Assembly (NCBI GenBank): GCA_964019165.1
Contig: OZ025276.1
Span: forward strand, 13,745,313-13,809,312
Direction: 5' to 3'
From: Mastigias papua
Taxonomy: Eukaryota > Cnidaria > Scyphozoa > Rhizostomeae > Mastigiidae
Length of the DNA stretch: 64,000 bases
Shown here: positions 23,908-35,710 of the stretch, piece by piece
How the letters are laid out: each line of letters starts with the position of its first letter
How positions within the stretch are numbered: the stretch's first letter is position 1
Position numbers and translations under genes: made by a program
Notes under the pieces: model-generated
Databases searched by the model: none
Seen by the model: the letters and a program-made list of their open reading frames with translations, nothing else
What the model was told of the DNA's origin: nothing

Positions 23908-25031
23908 ATGTCAGCAGTTAGGCAGAATTTTCACGCTGAGTGTGAGAATGGCATAAACCAGCAGATCAATAATGAGTTGGCGTCGTCCTATTTCTATCAA
24001 TCAGTTGCCTTTCACTTCGACAGGGATGATGTGGCATTGGCGAACTTTCATAAGTATTTCTGCAAATTGTCAGAGAAGAAGAAAGAAAATGCAGAGCGAC
24101 TTATGAAGTATATGAATGAGCGTGGTGGAAGGATAAAATTTGCTGATATATCAATGCCAGCAAATAACTTCGGAGAGCCTTTTGATCTGATGGAGCAGAT
24201 ACTTAACCACGAGAAAAAGGTATATTTGCAAGTACATGTGGGATTGGTAACGGCAATTTGCCTACCATTTTTGCTCGATTTTTTAAGTCCATTTTTCATG
24301 CTAGGTCACCCTGTAGGGGTGAGAGAGCTTTCAGTTAATCATGGGCTGTGGGAAGGGAATGAGAATTAATGCGTTATTTTATAAAGCTGTATTGTTTATT
24401 CCTCGGAAAGATTTGTTTTCAGCTGATCCCCCAGTCGCTACTCATGCTTGGTGATTTGCCCAAAGGAGCATGGGAAATCCCTTTAAATGATTCTCATCCA
24501 TTGTGCAGAGAGGAAGGGAAGGGAAGGGAAGGTGCTTTTGAAAATTTATGTATTACGAGCAACCACTCTAAAAGGAAACGGTGCACGTAATACTCGCGTA
24601 ATTTGGGAATGCACCGCTCGCAGAGATGTTCTCTGTGTAACAGGTGCGCGCTGAAGATGCCAAATGGCAACATTGTTCAGCATGCATGGGAAAGGTCAAA
24701 CATGAATGTATTGTCATTCTCAAAATGCAAAATTTTGATTCTGTGTTTTAGTGATAGGTGAATGTTTATGAAAATACAAGAGAATTTTTTGCCCAAGTGT
24801 CCTGTATATTTGTAATATTTGTCCTCATTAAAGGTGAATGAGAGACTGCTTGCATTGACTCATCTGGCAGAGAAGCACAAGGATGAGCAGCTTTGTGATT
24901 TCATGGAAGATCATTTCCTTAACCCAGAAGTTGAGCTCCTGAAGGAAATCGGTAACCATGTTACAAATCTGAAAAGAGTTGGAAATGGCCTTGGTGTTTA
25001 CCAATATGACCATGAAACTCTTGGGGATTGA
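23908..25031 (+). CDS. Ferritin subunit with degenerate ferroxidase centre, 2 exons, 169 aa
   Basis: Subunit of the 24-mer iron-storage cage, probably cytosolic since no signal peptide is seen. Exons 23908-24219 and 24834-25031, phase 0, clean GT-AG. The sequence follows the animal ferritin fold throughout (FDRDDVALANF, ERLMKYMNERGGRI, CDFMEDHFLNPEVELLKEIG, YDHETLGD), with three-fold channel residues D126 and E129 kept. Of the heavy-chain di-iron ligands (human E27, Y34, E61, E62, H65, E107, Q141) it keeps E23, Y30 and E102, but has K57, K58, N61 and E136 at the positions of E61, E62, H65 and Q141. The mammalian light-chain nucleation glutamates are also mostly absent (K49, C52, K53, E56, K59). 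It should be unable to oxidise iron alone and presumably co-assembles with an active subunit. It is not an obvious pseudogene, as the frame and splicing are intact. Confidence 0.94.
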
Positions 25032-27044
25032 TATTGCAACAGAGAAACTTTAAAAGGAAACTCTGGCCATTTTATATTTATGTCATTGACATATTTAAAA
25101 ACTTAAGCTTAAGAGGTATTGCTGCTGTTTGAAAAAGCTTACTGTAAAAGAAAATTAAAGTATCTGCTGTTTAGTTGTGTAGGTTAAAAGTAGTAAAGGT
25201 TTTCATGAGTTGTGTCATCCAGAGAAAACTTTTTCATAAAGGTTAGTAGTAAATTCCACATTATGGTTTCCTTTGAGGTCTCCAATTTGGAAGTGTAGAT
25301 TGTAGCCAATACTTTTACTCCCTGATAAAGTTATTAATCATTAGGCATATTTTCTATCACCTTTCCATTGGTATCCTAATATATCTATCTCTATTGCAAA
25401 GGCAAAGTATGGGACTCATGTGCAGAGTCAGCACCAAAATTGAGAATGTTGTAGACAGGCCATTCTTCATTCAAATCTAGCAAAAGCCAGATGCACAGTT
25501 GAGTCATTTGGATATTAAAAAGTTTTCCAAAAGAAGTTCATTGCTATCATTTTAATTTATTTTTATAGTCTTGTGTTCTTTCTTCTTTTTATGTTAACTG
25601 TTTGGATTCATAGGTCAAAGGAACATAATACAACCCCTTAAACTTATGTTGATTTCTATCCCATCACTAGGGGTTACCCCAGCCACCACAGGCTTGGGGG
25701 ATTTTGGTGCATTTTGGTGCACCATATCCATTTTTGGTCACACACTTCAGAACAGCATACAATAGATATGTGAATATAAGGTGAAAAACAGTAGTGATAT
25801 AACACAACAAAGAATTATTTCTAACTGGAAGTCTCCTACATCCTCAAGGCTTCTCTCAAGTTCAGATGATTATGAAATTGATCCTAGCTACACTGGGGAA
25901 TTTGTCCCCTAGCCCCTTCCCCCTTGTGCCACCAGTACACTTGATGACACAAATCTTGAAAGATTTTAGCTATAGTTGGAACTCACCAGCCCCTCTCTTT
26001 TCATATGTTGTGAAATTATTTGTCCGATAGTTGACAAGGAGTTTGATTGTGGAGCAGAATGGTGTTCTCTATTCTGCTTGTCTGGTGTCGGGGTATTTTC
26101 CTTGTCATGCTTACTTCCCAGTGGGAGTTTTCAATGAATTTAAATATTCAATGAAATATTTGGTGAATAAATACAACTGGTGAGTTGCTTGGCATTATTT
26201 AGTCTTAGGCTCTATTTAGATCAATATCGAACATGACTGTAGACTGTTTTTGTTAAAAAAAGAAAACAACAATGTAAGCAATTAGCAACTAAGCCAATTA
26301 GTTCACTCACATTCACATATTTCTCATGCATTTTTAACATCATATGTCATATCTATCTTATAGTGTCTTAATGTATGACCACTGTTGACAGGATTTGAGT
26401 GAGGAGAATATAGGTCCTAGAATCAATGTTTGTTGTAGCTGAAAGACATGTAGCTAGTTGTAGCATAATTTGTTTTGGATTGACTATTGCCATAGCAGGC
26501 TTTATACACAACCACTTTCACAAACACTCAAAGACATATGAATGAAGGGGATATTGAAATGTGAGAATATAAGATAGGGGCCAATCCCTGTCCTTTAGCG
26601 ACAAGTTTCTCTTGAATGTCTAGCTATATTTTTTATGAGCACCATCATAATTACAAATGTTCTTCATACTGTTATCCCCTATATGAGGGCGGAGCTGACC
26701 CTAGGGTCAGTGGACTACCTACTAGTTTTTTAGCAATGATTGATTTGCCTAAATACAATCCATTCTGTTAACACAGCCATTACGTGGCAGAACTATAGCC
26801 TGAGCTGCTGAGCCTGTTGTTTACTGCGATAGTCTGGCTGAACACTTTGTCACAGGTCATCAGCATGTGTCCCAATCCTGAATCTCTGCAAGATAACTTG
26901 CTATCAACTTAAGGGCAGTGCATCCCTGGGCCTGCACACCACCATGAGGAGGTCACCAATCATGGGCTTGCAATTAGTATCATCATGGCCATCATCATCA
27001 TCCCCATTGTCATTATACATTTTAATTATACTTTTCAAGTATGT

Positions 27045-27108
27045 TATACTTAATATGTTATACTTAATATGTCATACTTAATATGTTATACTTAATATAT
27101 CAAGTATG

Positions 27109-27176
<68 letters not shown>
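27045..27176. repeat. 14-bp tandem repeat followed by (TA)n
   Basis: Four copies of ATGTTATACTTAAT with one substitution, then about 68 nt of TA (27109-27176). Confidence 0.9.
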
Positions 27177-27180
<4 letters not shown>

Positions 27181-28676
27181 CAAAATCTCTAAGTTATGGC
27201 TAATTTACCCTTGATAGATTTTAGTGTCTATGACCAATAGTTTTGCATACCCTTCTCTATAATTTTTCCAGCCACCTCATTCTTTTTCTAATGAGTTATA
27301 AATGAAATCCCAAGTATTTTCCCCATACATTTTTGCTGTCTCATGCAATTGTCTGAAAATTACCTGCATTACAAGTCCTTGATTTTATTTCCAGTTGTAC
27401 AGTAAGTCTGTTCAACATTGTTATTTAGCTTTCATTAATGTGTGTGCAAAGTATTTATAGCAATAATGGTATTCTCTTGTGTTATATGACTAGGTATTCA
27501 AGTTTTCACCAAATATAAGCATTTATTGTGTAAGTATCATACACCTTTCAAAAGTATTTGCAGAGGCTATCCCAATCTGGCAGACATTAGAGCAAGCATG
27601 GCATCACTTGGGGGAGGGGACTGGGGGCTTTTGCCCCCCCCCACTTTTTGCCAGTCAGCATTTTTTCCAACCTTTTTCAAGCAATTGTATTGTTTGTAGC
27701 CCTCTGCTTTTTATAAGTAGTGCCCACTTCTACTTTGGTGGCACTGTGCCTTGTAAAGATATTCTTCAAGGATAGTACAATTCCTTATTTGAGATATTAC
27801 ATTCCTGTACCATAGCATAGCTTTCACCGGATGTAATACGTTCAGAGCTTACACCACTCGCCAAACGCACCAAAACGTAAATTTCCTGTCCTGTACTCGT
27901 AAAACTGTTGTTGAAGATGAAACAGAGTAGCTGCGCAGTACTTTTTAGAGGAGTCTGTCTTAATATAAAAGTCATTTTTGTTATAAACTTTAGTATTATC
28001 TTGGTGGTTTTAGAAATATTTAGTTAAATTATTTTTCTGTAAAACTGCTGGAATATGCTTCAGATTTTTATGATAAAGTCTCTACTAGATATGGCGTTGC
28101 TTGTCTGTATCTCTTCCAAGATCTCGCTTATTTCCAGAGATTATTTGCTTCAGAAGGAAATAATAGTCTATATGTCATTTTATTCTGTTATATGTCACAC
28201 TTCCAGTAGGTTAATTGGCACGTTAATAAGTGTACCTGCTAAGTGAAATCAAATTGATAGCTGAATATCAACAAACCGCTTATTATCATATATATTACAT
28301 GTGGATAAAAAGCCCTGCTAAAAGATCATTTTGACCAGCACAACTTTATAGTTTGTGAATACTCAACACCTTTACATTTCAAACGCGCCATTCACGAACG
28401 AAACTAGCTTTATCATCCTGATAATTACCTCGAGATATAAATATATGATGTCAAAGTTTATATAGTATTGAGTATTTTATGGTAATTAAATATATGGTCT
28501 TACTGCTTACTAGTATTTATTTAATGACCAAGGTCGAATTTCATATTTTCAATTGCTAGCCGATAAAAGTACCACAGAATCATTGGTTGGTTCGCATATT
28601 GAAATGGATACATACCCACTGGTAAGGGAATGTCTATATTCTACATTACATTTTATCTTCTAAAACTTAGCACTTT

Positions 28677-28861
28677 CAGCATAGTCGCCAAATGTTTGAG
28701 AGCTCCGTCAGCTCTATTTTCTCCCGACCTAATTGACCAATCATCATTCAGGATTCTCATCACACATGCTAAGACTAGGTCCATCTTGCATGATGATTGG
28801 TCAACAAGGTTGGGAGAAAATAGATCTGATCAGGCTCTTTAAACATTTTGCGGGTATGCTG
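28677..28861. mobile_element. Snapback (foldback) MITE
   Basis: The two halves are reverse complements over almost their whole length. The left outer end CAGCATAGTCGCCAAATGTTT pairs with the right end AAACATTTTGCGGGTATGCTG, and the inner words CTATTTTCTCCC and ATTGACCAATCATCAT pair with ATGATGATTGGTCAA and GGGAGAAAATAG. About 185 bp with a short unpaired centre (about 28780). Non-coding. Confidence 0.75.
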
Positions 28862-29287
28862 CACTTGTCATTACGTGATGCTCTTATCTGTTATCATGCT
28901 CAGAGCAGGCTGGCTCAGAGAAACAATAAGTGAGAGTCAACTGCATTGCAGTATTGCCATTTGAACCTACAAATTGTACTTATCAGATTTTATCATAATC
29001 GAATTATGGTATAGAACCCTCTCTACTGAGAGCAGAAAGTTGTTTCTGCCACCAGCTGACAAGAGATTAAAATGTTATCTATTCTAGTGCATATTTTCTA
29101 AGAAAGGCTTTAATGTGAATCTTGGAAGTTTAAATACTGTTTCTTAGAGCAATAATCAGACGTTGGGAACAGATATTTGGTAAATGCAAAATGTTTAGGC
29201 ATATTATATCTCTGTTTCATAAATGAGGCAAAGTCCATTTGTTATTAGACTTGAATCGTTTCACTACCTGTCTTATTTTAACAGGGG

Positions 29288-32200
29288 ATGAAACGTCACG
29301 TATTGCTTCTTGCTCTGGCAATCGTTTGTGGCCTGTGCAGTTGCAGCAAACTAGGCATAATAAGTGAAGTCTATTTTGGGCAAGTTTTTTCCTGCAATAA
29401 TGTTGAGAAGATTGTCAAATCTGTAAAAAGTGAGACGCAGTGTGTTCATATTTGTCTCCGATATGGATCATGTGAAATCTTGAATTATGTTGAACAAAAT
29501 GAAGATAAGAAAGTGGATCAAGTCTGTGAGGTATTAGTTTGTATATTGATTGCTCATTGTACGTCAGCTGGTAATGGTGACTGATTTTTGTGGCTTTTTT
29601 CTACCAAAAGTGATGTTTGATATTGATGATGATAATGAAAGTGATTATAATGATATCGATGGTGATGACGATGAAGGTGATGATAATGATGATGACATTG
29701 ATTTGATTGATTGATGATGCTTGTTGATGATGATGATGATAATGATGATGATTGCAATGATAATAATGATGGTACTGGTGATGATGATGTTGATTGGGCG
29801 AATGTTGCTGATTATACTGATAATCTATATAAGAAACATATAGACTCTAATTACATATTGCATTTTAGGTCTTTGCTGCCTTGAATGCAAATAGTGATTG
29901 TATCTTGCTTGATCGTGATTCAACATCTAAAGCCATGGCGCTTGAGGTAAGACCGCTTTCTTAACAAAGTCAAAATGATCACAAATTAAAGTCATTTGCA
30001 TGATCTAAAAAAATGGGCATAATCAAATACTATGTTAGGCCTATATACCTTAATGTTGCTAATAGCAATAAACTATCAGACACCTAAAACAGAGATGTGC
30101 GGACACACATACGCCACAGAACCAAACGTTTAATTCTACAGGCTTCAGACTAACCACTGCCTACTACACACCTAACACCACATACCACATACCTCACCAC
30201 ATATAATATACAACACACCACATACAACATGCCTCACACCATATACAATTCACAGAATACCACATACCACACACCACATAAAATACACAGCACAAAACAC
30301 ACTATATACCACATGCCAAACACTACATGCAACAAAAATGTCATATACCACAGACCACATACAATACACAACACAACACATACCACACACCACATGCAAG
30401 ATACAAATTACCACTATGTCTCACACCACATAGAATACATACACACAACATGCCACACACCACATACCACATACATTACATAGCACCACTACCTCACACC
30501 GCATCCAATATACAAAACTGCATATACCACATACCACACACCACATACAATACGTCACACACTACGTACCTCACACCGCATACAATATGCGAAGCAGCAC
30601 ATACCACATACCTCACATCACATACACTATATCATTAAACGCACTAAGTTAGTTGTATAACACACCTCAACACACATTACATGCTACACACCGCAAAACA
30701 CACGCCATGCACTGTAGCGTTCACCACAACACATATCCACCATTTTCCATGTATATGCTATGATTTTCGTGATGTAGCATACTCTTAGGATATTAATATA
30801 CGGTAGGGTCGGAAATATTTCTAAAATCTAATGAAAAATGAACTGTCAATTGCGCTTCGGAAAAACAATAAACAACGCATCCATTTGGTGATAGAAACAC
30901 TGTCATATGGGGACAGAGAAATGCCGTTTCTCAACTACAAACTCCCAAGTCGTTTTTCATCCCTTAAAATATAACAAACTAGGGTGTCCTAATAAGCTCC
31001 GAAGGTCATAAAAACTGAAAAATCAATAAGCGTACCCCCCATTAATTAGGAGCCTAATCTATTCTGTGATAGTATGTTTAGCTGATGAAATAGTATTGGT
31101 AGTTAACGCTTGTTTTTCAGGTAGTTATGTTAATAAAATTCTCTTAAATGCAGCGATTCGAAGAGAACAGTCAAGAAATACAAAAGGAAACCCTAACTGA
31201 TGCTGCTGGCGTATCTTCGATCAATACAAACATTCCATTGCCTGTGATAACACAATCAAGTGTCTCTCCTTCACAATCAAGTGCCTCGCCTTTGCAATCA
31301 AGTGCCTCTTCTTCACAATCGAGTGCCTTTTCTTCACAGTCGAGAGTCTCTCCTTCACAGTCGAGAGTCTCTCCTTCACAGTCGAGAGTCTCTCCTTCAC
31401 AGTCGAGAGTCTCTCCTTCACAGTCGAGTGTCTCTCCTTCACAGTCGAATGTCTCTCCTTCACAGTCGAGTGTCTCTCCATCAATAACAAGCAGCAGCTG
31501 TTGCGCATTGGCAACTATTTCAGGTATTCATTTTGTTCATTTCCCTTCTCTTGTAGAAACTCAGTCAAATGCTGCTGAACTGCAATTCGTCTTGATCATG
31601 CAAAGTTTTCAAGCTCTTATTATAATTAGAATATAACGTCATGAACCAACTGCAACATCTTTTGAGTGTCAAACAAATGTTTAATTGAATCCACGTCACC
31701 TAAGTGCACTTTATGCCAAGACGTAGTGCCCTGTGGAGTAATTATGGTATGGAAACCCCACATTATCTCTATACTGTTACTCGAAAACATGAGCTTCTTA
31801 ACTAAACTCAGTGACAGAACTCTCCTTACCAACATCAAACTCAGTTCACTAGAAACTGTCAAGTTAGAAAGGAATGCCACATACGGAATAGTGTGTAAGA
31901 AGTAGTTAATTAGGCTTATCCTTTTTAGTATTCCAGTCCTTTACTTTGTGTGATTTCTCATGATATCAAATATATGTCCTACTCACACGAACTATGTTTA
32001 ACCTCAGTTAAATCTAACCCGAGTTAGATTTTATGTTGTGACTAAAGTTAACCCGGTTTCAACATTTGTTAGACCCAGGTTATTATATTGTGCAATCCAT
32101 AACGAGTAGAACCTGGATTAGACCTAACTCAAATCACGGTTAGTTAGTATCATGTGAACCGTGCCTTCAGTCATATGTTGGCGCTCTATTTCTTGCTGCA

Positions 32201-35200
32201 CATAATTGTTCTAATTTTTATTCCTTCGCTTGATTTCAGCCGGTAGCCAGACAGACACAAGCACCATCGTAAACACCGTTGTACCCTCTCTTTCCAACAA
32301 TGACAAGTGGACTTCAGAAACAATTGCCGCAACTCCTTCGTCAACGGACCAAACTTCGCTTGAAACGTTATCAGGTATAATTTGCTTTGTCCTTCTACCC
32401 CATACGTATCCCCTGAAGGAGCAGCATAGGTGTGCACTTATTGTAACAAGATACCTAGGTGAAGTCAAAGACAAAGATCTTCAGGAGAATTGTGTAGTGA
32501 CGACATTTAGTTACTCCTTACAGTAATGGACTTAATTGATGCCTCAAAAGAGCCTATCAGCAAGTGAACATTCTGCTGAGGATCAATGCAAATGGATAGT
32601 AGCGGATTTTAGGGGAGCCAAGGGAAAAAACCCCTCCTGAAATAGATTAGTTGTCGTTTTGACTTACAATGAGAAAATGTATCCGACATTAGTTTGCGCG
32701 TCTTTGCTTGTACTTGGTACATCATGGTATGCCAATTGGCATAAGGCTCAAGTCTTGATTGGCTGTTAGCGGGATCCCCACTTTTGGGAATCATCTGAGT
32801 TATCGACCAATCAAGTGGTCAGGGTCTGCTGACAGCCGATCAAGATTTGATCCCTAAGCTATTCCAATTAATTCAATTCATTTTAAGTCTCGATTGAAAT
32901 GATATTGCTTTGTGTGGATGCCAATGGTCTGTTTTTTATTGGGTATATACATATTTAGCTCAAATAGAAGATTGAGAAGATGTAATTTAGAGACAAGTAT
33001 TAGATGCGTACCATTTCGTAGCACCTTTCAGCAGTCATCTGTCGTCCTGACTCGATTGTACCACAGATTCTGATTTAGCAAACCGAAACTAGGCAGGCAT
33101 AATTCACGCCAAACAAGAGAACTCCTCGACCGGGATCTATATAAACTTCATCGGTCTTTTTATCCTCTGAACTAGACAACTCACCTGATTGACATATTGG
33201 TCTTCTTAAAGAACTTAGAATTGTATTCAGGTGTTAGGTTTACGTTCAATCTAGTCCGCATACTTTTTATGTGTGTAATGTTCAATGCAAGCAAATGTAA
33301 TACTGAGCTTAGGTTGAAGCCTGGCTAGCTCAGTATATTAATTGCAATGAAAATATAGACTACACGACTGGCCCATTCCTGCGATAGGGAATGCACGACT
33401 GGCCTCCAACCCAGACAAAACTCCTGTCTGCAAATCACCATATTGGACCATATCTGTTGGCAAATGTTCTAAAACTTTTGTGTTCTAGGAATCCGAGAAG
33501 AGGAATAAGCTCTATTATTATTCATGAACTGATATTTTAGATATTAATGAAATCTTCTTTTATAAAAGAGATATTCTTCAATAATGGTAGCCACATCAAT
33601 TTTTGTCGGCAAAATATAGGCCCAGCACCCCCCCCCCCCCAAATGTCTAGGAATGGCCCAGCTCTACGATGATTTCCTAAGTTTTCGTGGTTACTTTCAA
33701 GTTTACAGAAGTTGCAAAGAGATTTACGAGGCGGACAATACAACATTGCAAAGCAAGTCATACCACCTCGAATCTGGTAGCCACTATTGTGCAATGGGGA
33801 GTTTGGGAGAATGTGGTGCAGGTGGATGGACGTTGGCCATGTCCATTGATGGATCAAGGGTTTGCAAATTATTAGTTTTGCATTACAGTTGTCGTCGAGT
33901 CAAGGTGTTGGGTATGACAAATATTTACTTAAAGTTCGTTACCTACATAGCCAACAAGCCATGCAGACCAACACGATAATACACGAACAAAAAATACAAG
34001 CATGATAAAAGGGAAAGTAAAAGTAAAATAAAATTGTGCATGTTTACATTGGCAATCGTAAATCTTCGTATCTTGTTTTTCTTATCAGTTCTTGTAGGCG
34101 GCATGATGTTAGCCTTACGAGGTAATTACGCCTGTATTTGCCAATCTGGCATTGATGCCTCATTGGTCTTTTCAAGAGCATTTGTTGGAAATGCAAAAGT
34201 TATCATAGTTTTGCAAGAATGCCCCAGCACTTACCTTTTATCTTTAGATTTCACTCATATTGAATGATAATAGTATAGAGGCAGATTTTGTTCAGCAAAG
34301 GCAGACGCGTACTTCGTGCATCGGAACTTTTCCTTTTTCGTATTTAGAATTGATATGTATTGCTAAAACTTTATAAGACCCGAGAGAGTTATTCTAAACT
34401 GCACTGAATTCCCCGTTCTCTAGAATCGAATGCATCGGTGTTGTTGGCATTTTCATTGAAAATTGGTTCATCGTTTTGGAGTTGCATTAGAAACCTTCGA
34501 TAATTTAATTTTTATGGGGACCAATACATCAAACACAAGATTACCTTTTTTTTCGTTAAGTAACCATCGTTTTAGCTTGTCATATCGGAATCTGTGGTAA
34601 CATCTGTTCATGACGGCAGTAATAGATCCTAGAAACTAAAATACTTTACTTTAAATGTTTGTGTTGTTTACAGTCATTTACTTGCTATTCTTACTGTATA
34701 CTTTAAAGAAGAACATTTCTTGGAAATTGAAGATTTAAATCCAATTAGGAGCTCAGAGAACACACCTTTTTGTCGGGCGGGTATAATTTATGTCTTCCCA
34801 AGTGGTGTAAACGCAGCTCCAAAGAGCACCAAGCTTCTGAGGCCTCTCAGAAGATTTTCAAGGGACAGGTCTTTTGCATTTGTAGACGTAGACAAGCACT
34901 TAGTAAGTTGATATCCCCTGTTTTACATGATACCTATTGCTTCTCTTATCCTTATTCACTATTTTGTATATATTTGCGCAAGATTTTAAGCGTGAAAAGG
35001 TCATAAGGAAAATACTCCAAAGGGCCCCAAATACCTCTGTTACGCCACTGACCCTCCCCAATTAAATCCACCAAGTCCCCCATCATCAATCTTTATAACC
35101 GAGTGATGCATAGTGCAGCTTCTTTGCTTTCATTTGCCATATGCGATACAATTTTAAGTTGGAATTAATTTTTTAGCAGACATTCGACGTAAGCAGCTTG

Positions 35201-35710
35201 TATTGGATAAACCAACAGACCTATAATGTGGAAGACGGCTTGAAGGATCCTTATGATAAGGAAGCGAAATACCCTGCTTTTAACAATATGAGTTTTAGTG
35301 AAATTTGCATTGGAATGAAGTACAACTGTGTTACAAGATGGATCCTTCTGACACATCATGGTTCTACGCTGCGAAGTATCTTTCAGAGCGACACTTACGT
35401 ACCAACAAATAAGGGTAAAACTGCGTGGAAAAACATGATTGATGGAAGCTCTCTTCAGTATGGTTGCGTTAAAGAAGGTATCAATGCTAAAAACGGCGCA
35501 GGAACTACTATAACACGTATTGGTATGATTGCTGATAATTCTGCAGATTGCAATCATCCGAATTCATATATAGGCCTTGGCACAAAGGTAGATATTCCAT
35601 ATATTTGCACTGGGAGCATAACAGGTGTTTCTTGTGGTAACTTTGCGATATGCAGTACAGATAATGGTGACAAGTCTCTAGCCGCTCTTGGCTACATATT
35701 TATTAAATAG
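29288..35710 (+). CDS. Secreted PAN / Ser-rich repeat / fibrinogen-intelectin-like protein, 6 exons, 505 aa
   Basis: Extracellular protein resembling coral 'uncharacterized skeletal organic matrix protein 5'-type proteins. Exons: 29288-29530, 29869-29946, 31154-31523, 32240-32374, 33702-33859, 35177-35710; phases fit and the sum is 506 codons. A signal peptide (about residues 1-19) is followed by a Cys-bearing PAN/apple-like domain across exons 1-2. Exon 3 encodes a Ser/Gln tract of seven-residue units (SPSQSRV). Exon 4 is a Ser/Thr-rich stalk with likely O-glycosylation. Exons 5-6 form a fibrinogen/intelectin-like C-terminal domain with SCKEIYE, YCAM, GAGGWTLAMSIDG, YWINQQTYN and CIGMKYNC. 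The last exon could instead start at 35180 (alternative CAG acceptor), dropping one Gln. Function (matrix or lectin-like recognition) is inferred from domains only. Confidence 0.85.
29610..29800. repeat. GAT/GATAAT-rich low-complexity tract
   Basis: Imperfect GATGATGATAAT run in intron 1 of the PAN/intelectin-like gene. Its reverse strand gives a histidine-rich frame that is an artefact. Confidence 0.85.
30140..30735. repeat. Diverged CACCACATAC minisatellite
   Basis: About 600 nt built from CACACCACATAC, CATACCACA and CATACAATA variants, almost free of G on the plus strand. It lies in intron 2 (29947-31153) of the PAN/intelectin-like gene. Frames through it (HTTYHTPHT-like) are artefacts. 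Confidence 0.9.
31261..31490 (+). repeat. 21-bp coding minisatellite (SPSQSRV/SPSQSSV)
   Basis: About eleven in-frame 21-bp units. The central ones (about 31341-31430) are nearly identical, and the outer ones are diverged. It lies wholly inside exon 3, so unit gain or loss keeps the frame. Central homogeneity suggests recent slippage or unequal exchange. Confidence 0.93.
32593..32660 (+). repeat. Interspersed repeat fragment (GGATTTTAGGGGAGC family), copy 2
   Basis: AGTAGCGGATTTTAGGGGAGC, then an A/C-rich spacer and GAAATAGATTAGTTGTCG. Matches copies at 21311 and 56399. Lies in intron 4 of the PAN/intelectin-like gene. Confidence 0.6.

Larger units (their letters stand above)
25032..29287. 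other. Intergenic stretch
   Basis: Downstream of ferritin. No exon chain was recognised on either strand. It contains a 14-bp tandem array plus (TA)n (27045-27176) and a snapback element (28677-28861). A candidate ferritin polyadenylation word (ATTAAA, near 25155) lies about 120 nt after the stop. Confidence 0.5.

Noticed and set aside
30140..30735. CRISPR-like or structured repeat array
   Set aside because: The units vary in length and grade into each other without spacers. It is an ordinary diverged minisatellite.
31626..31880. Minus-strand open frame of 84 codons in intron 3 of the PAN/intelectin-like gene
   Set aside because: No recognised family, no splice partners, and it lies inside an intron of a well-supported plus-strand gene. 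It may be a repeat remnant.
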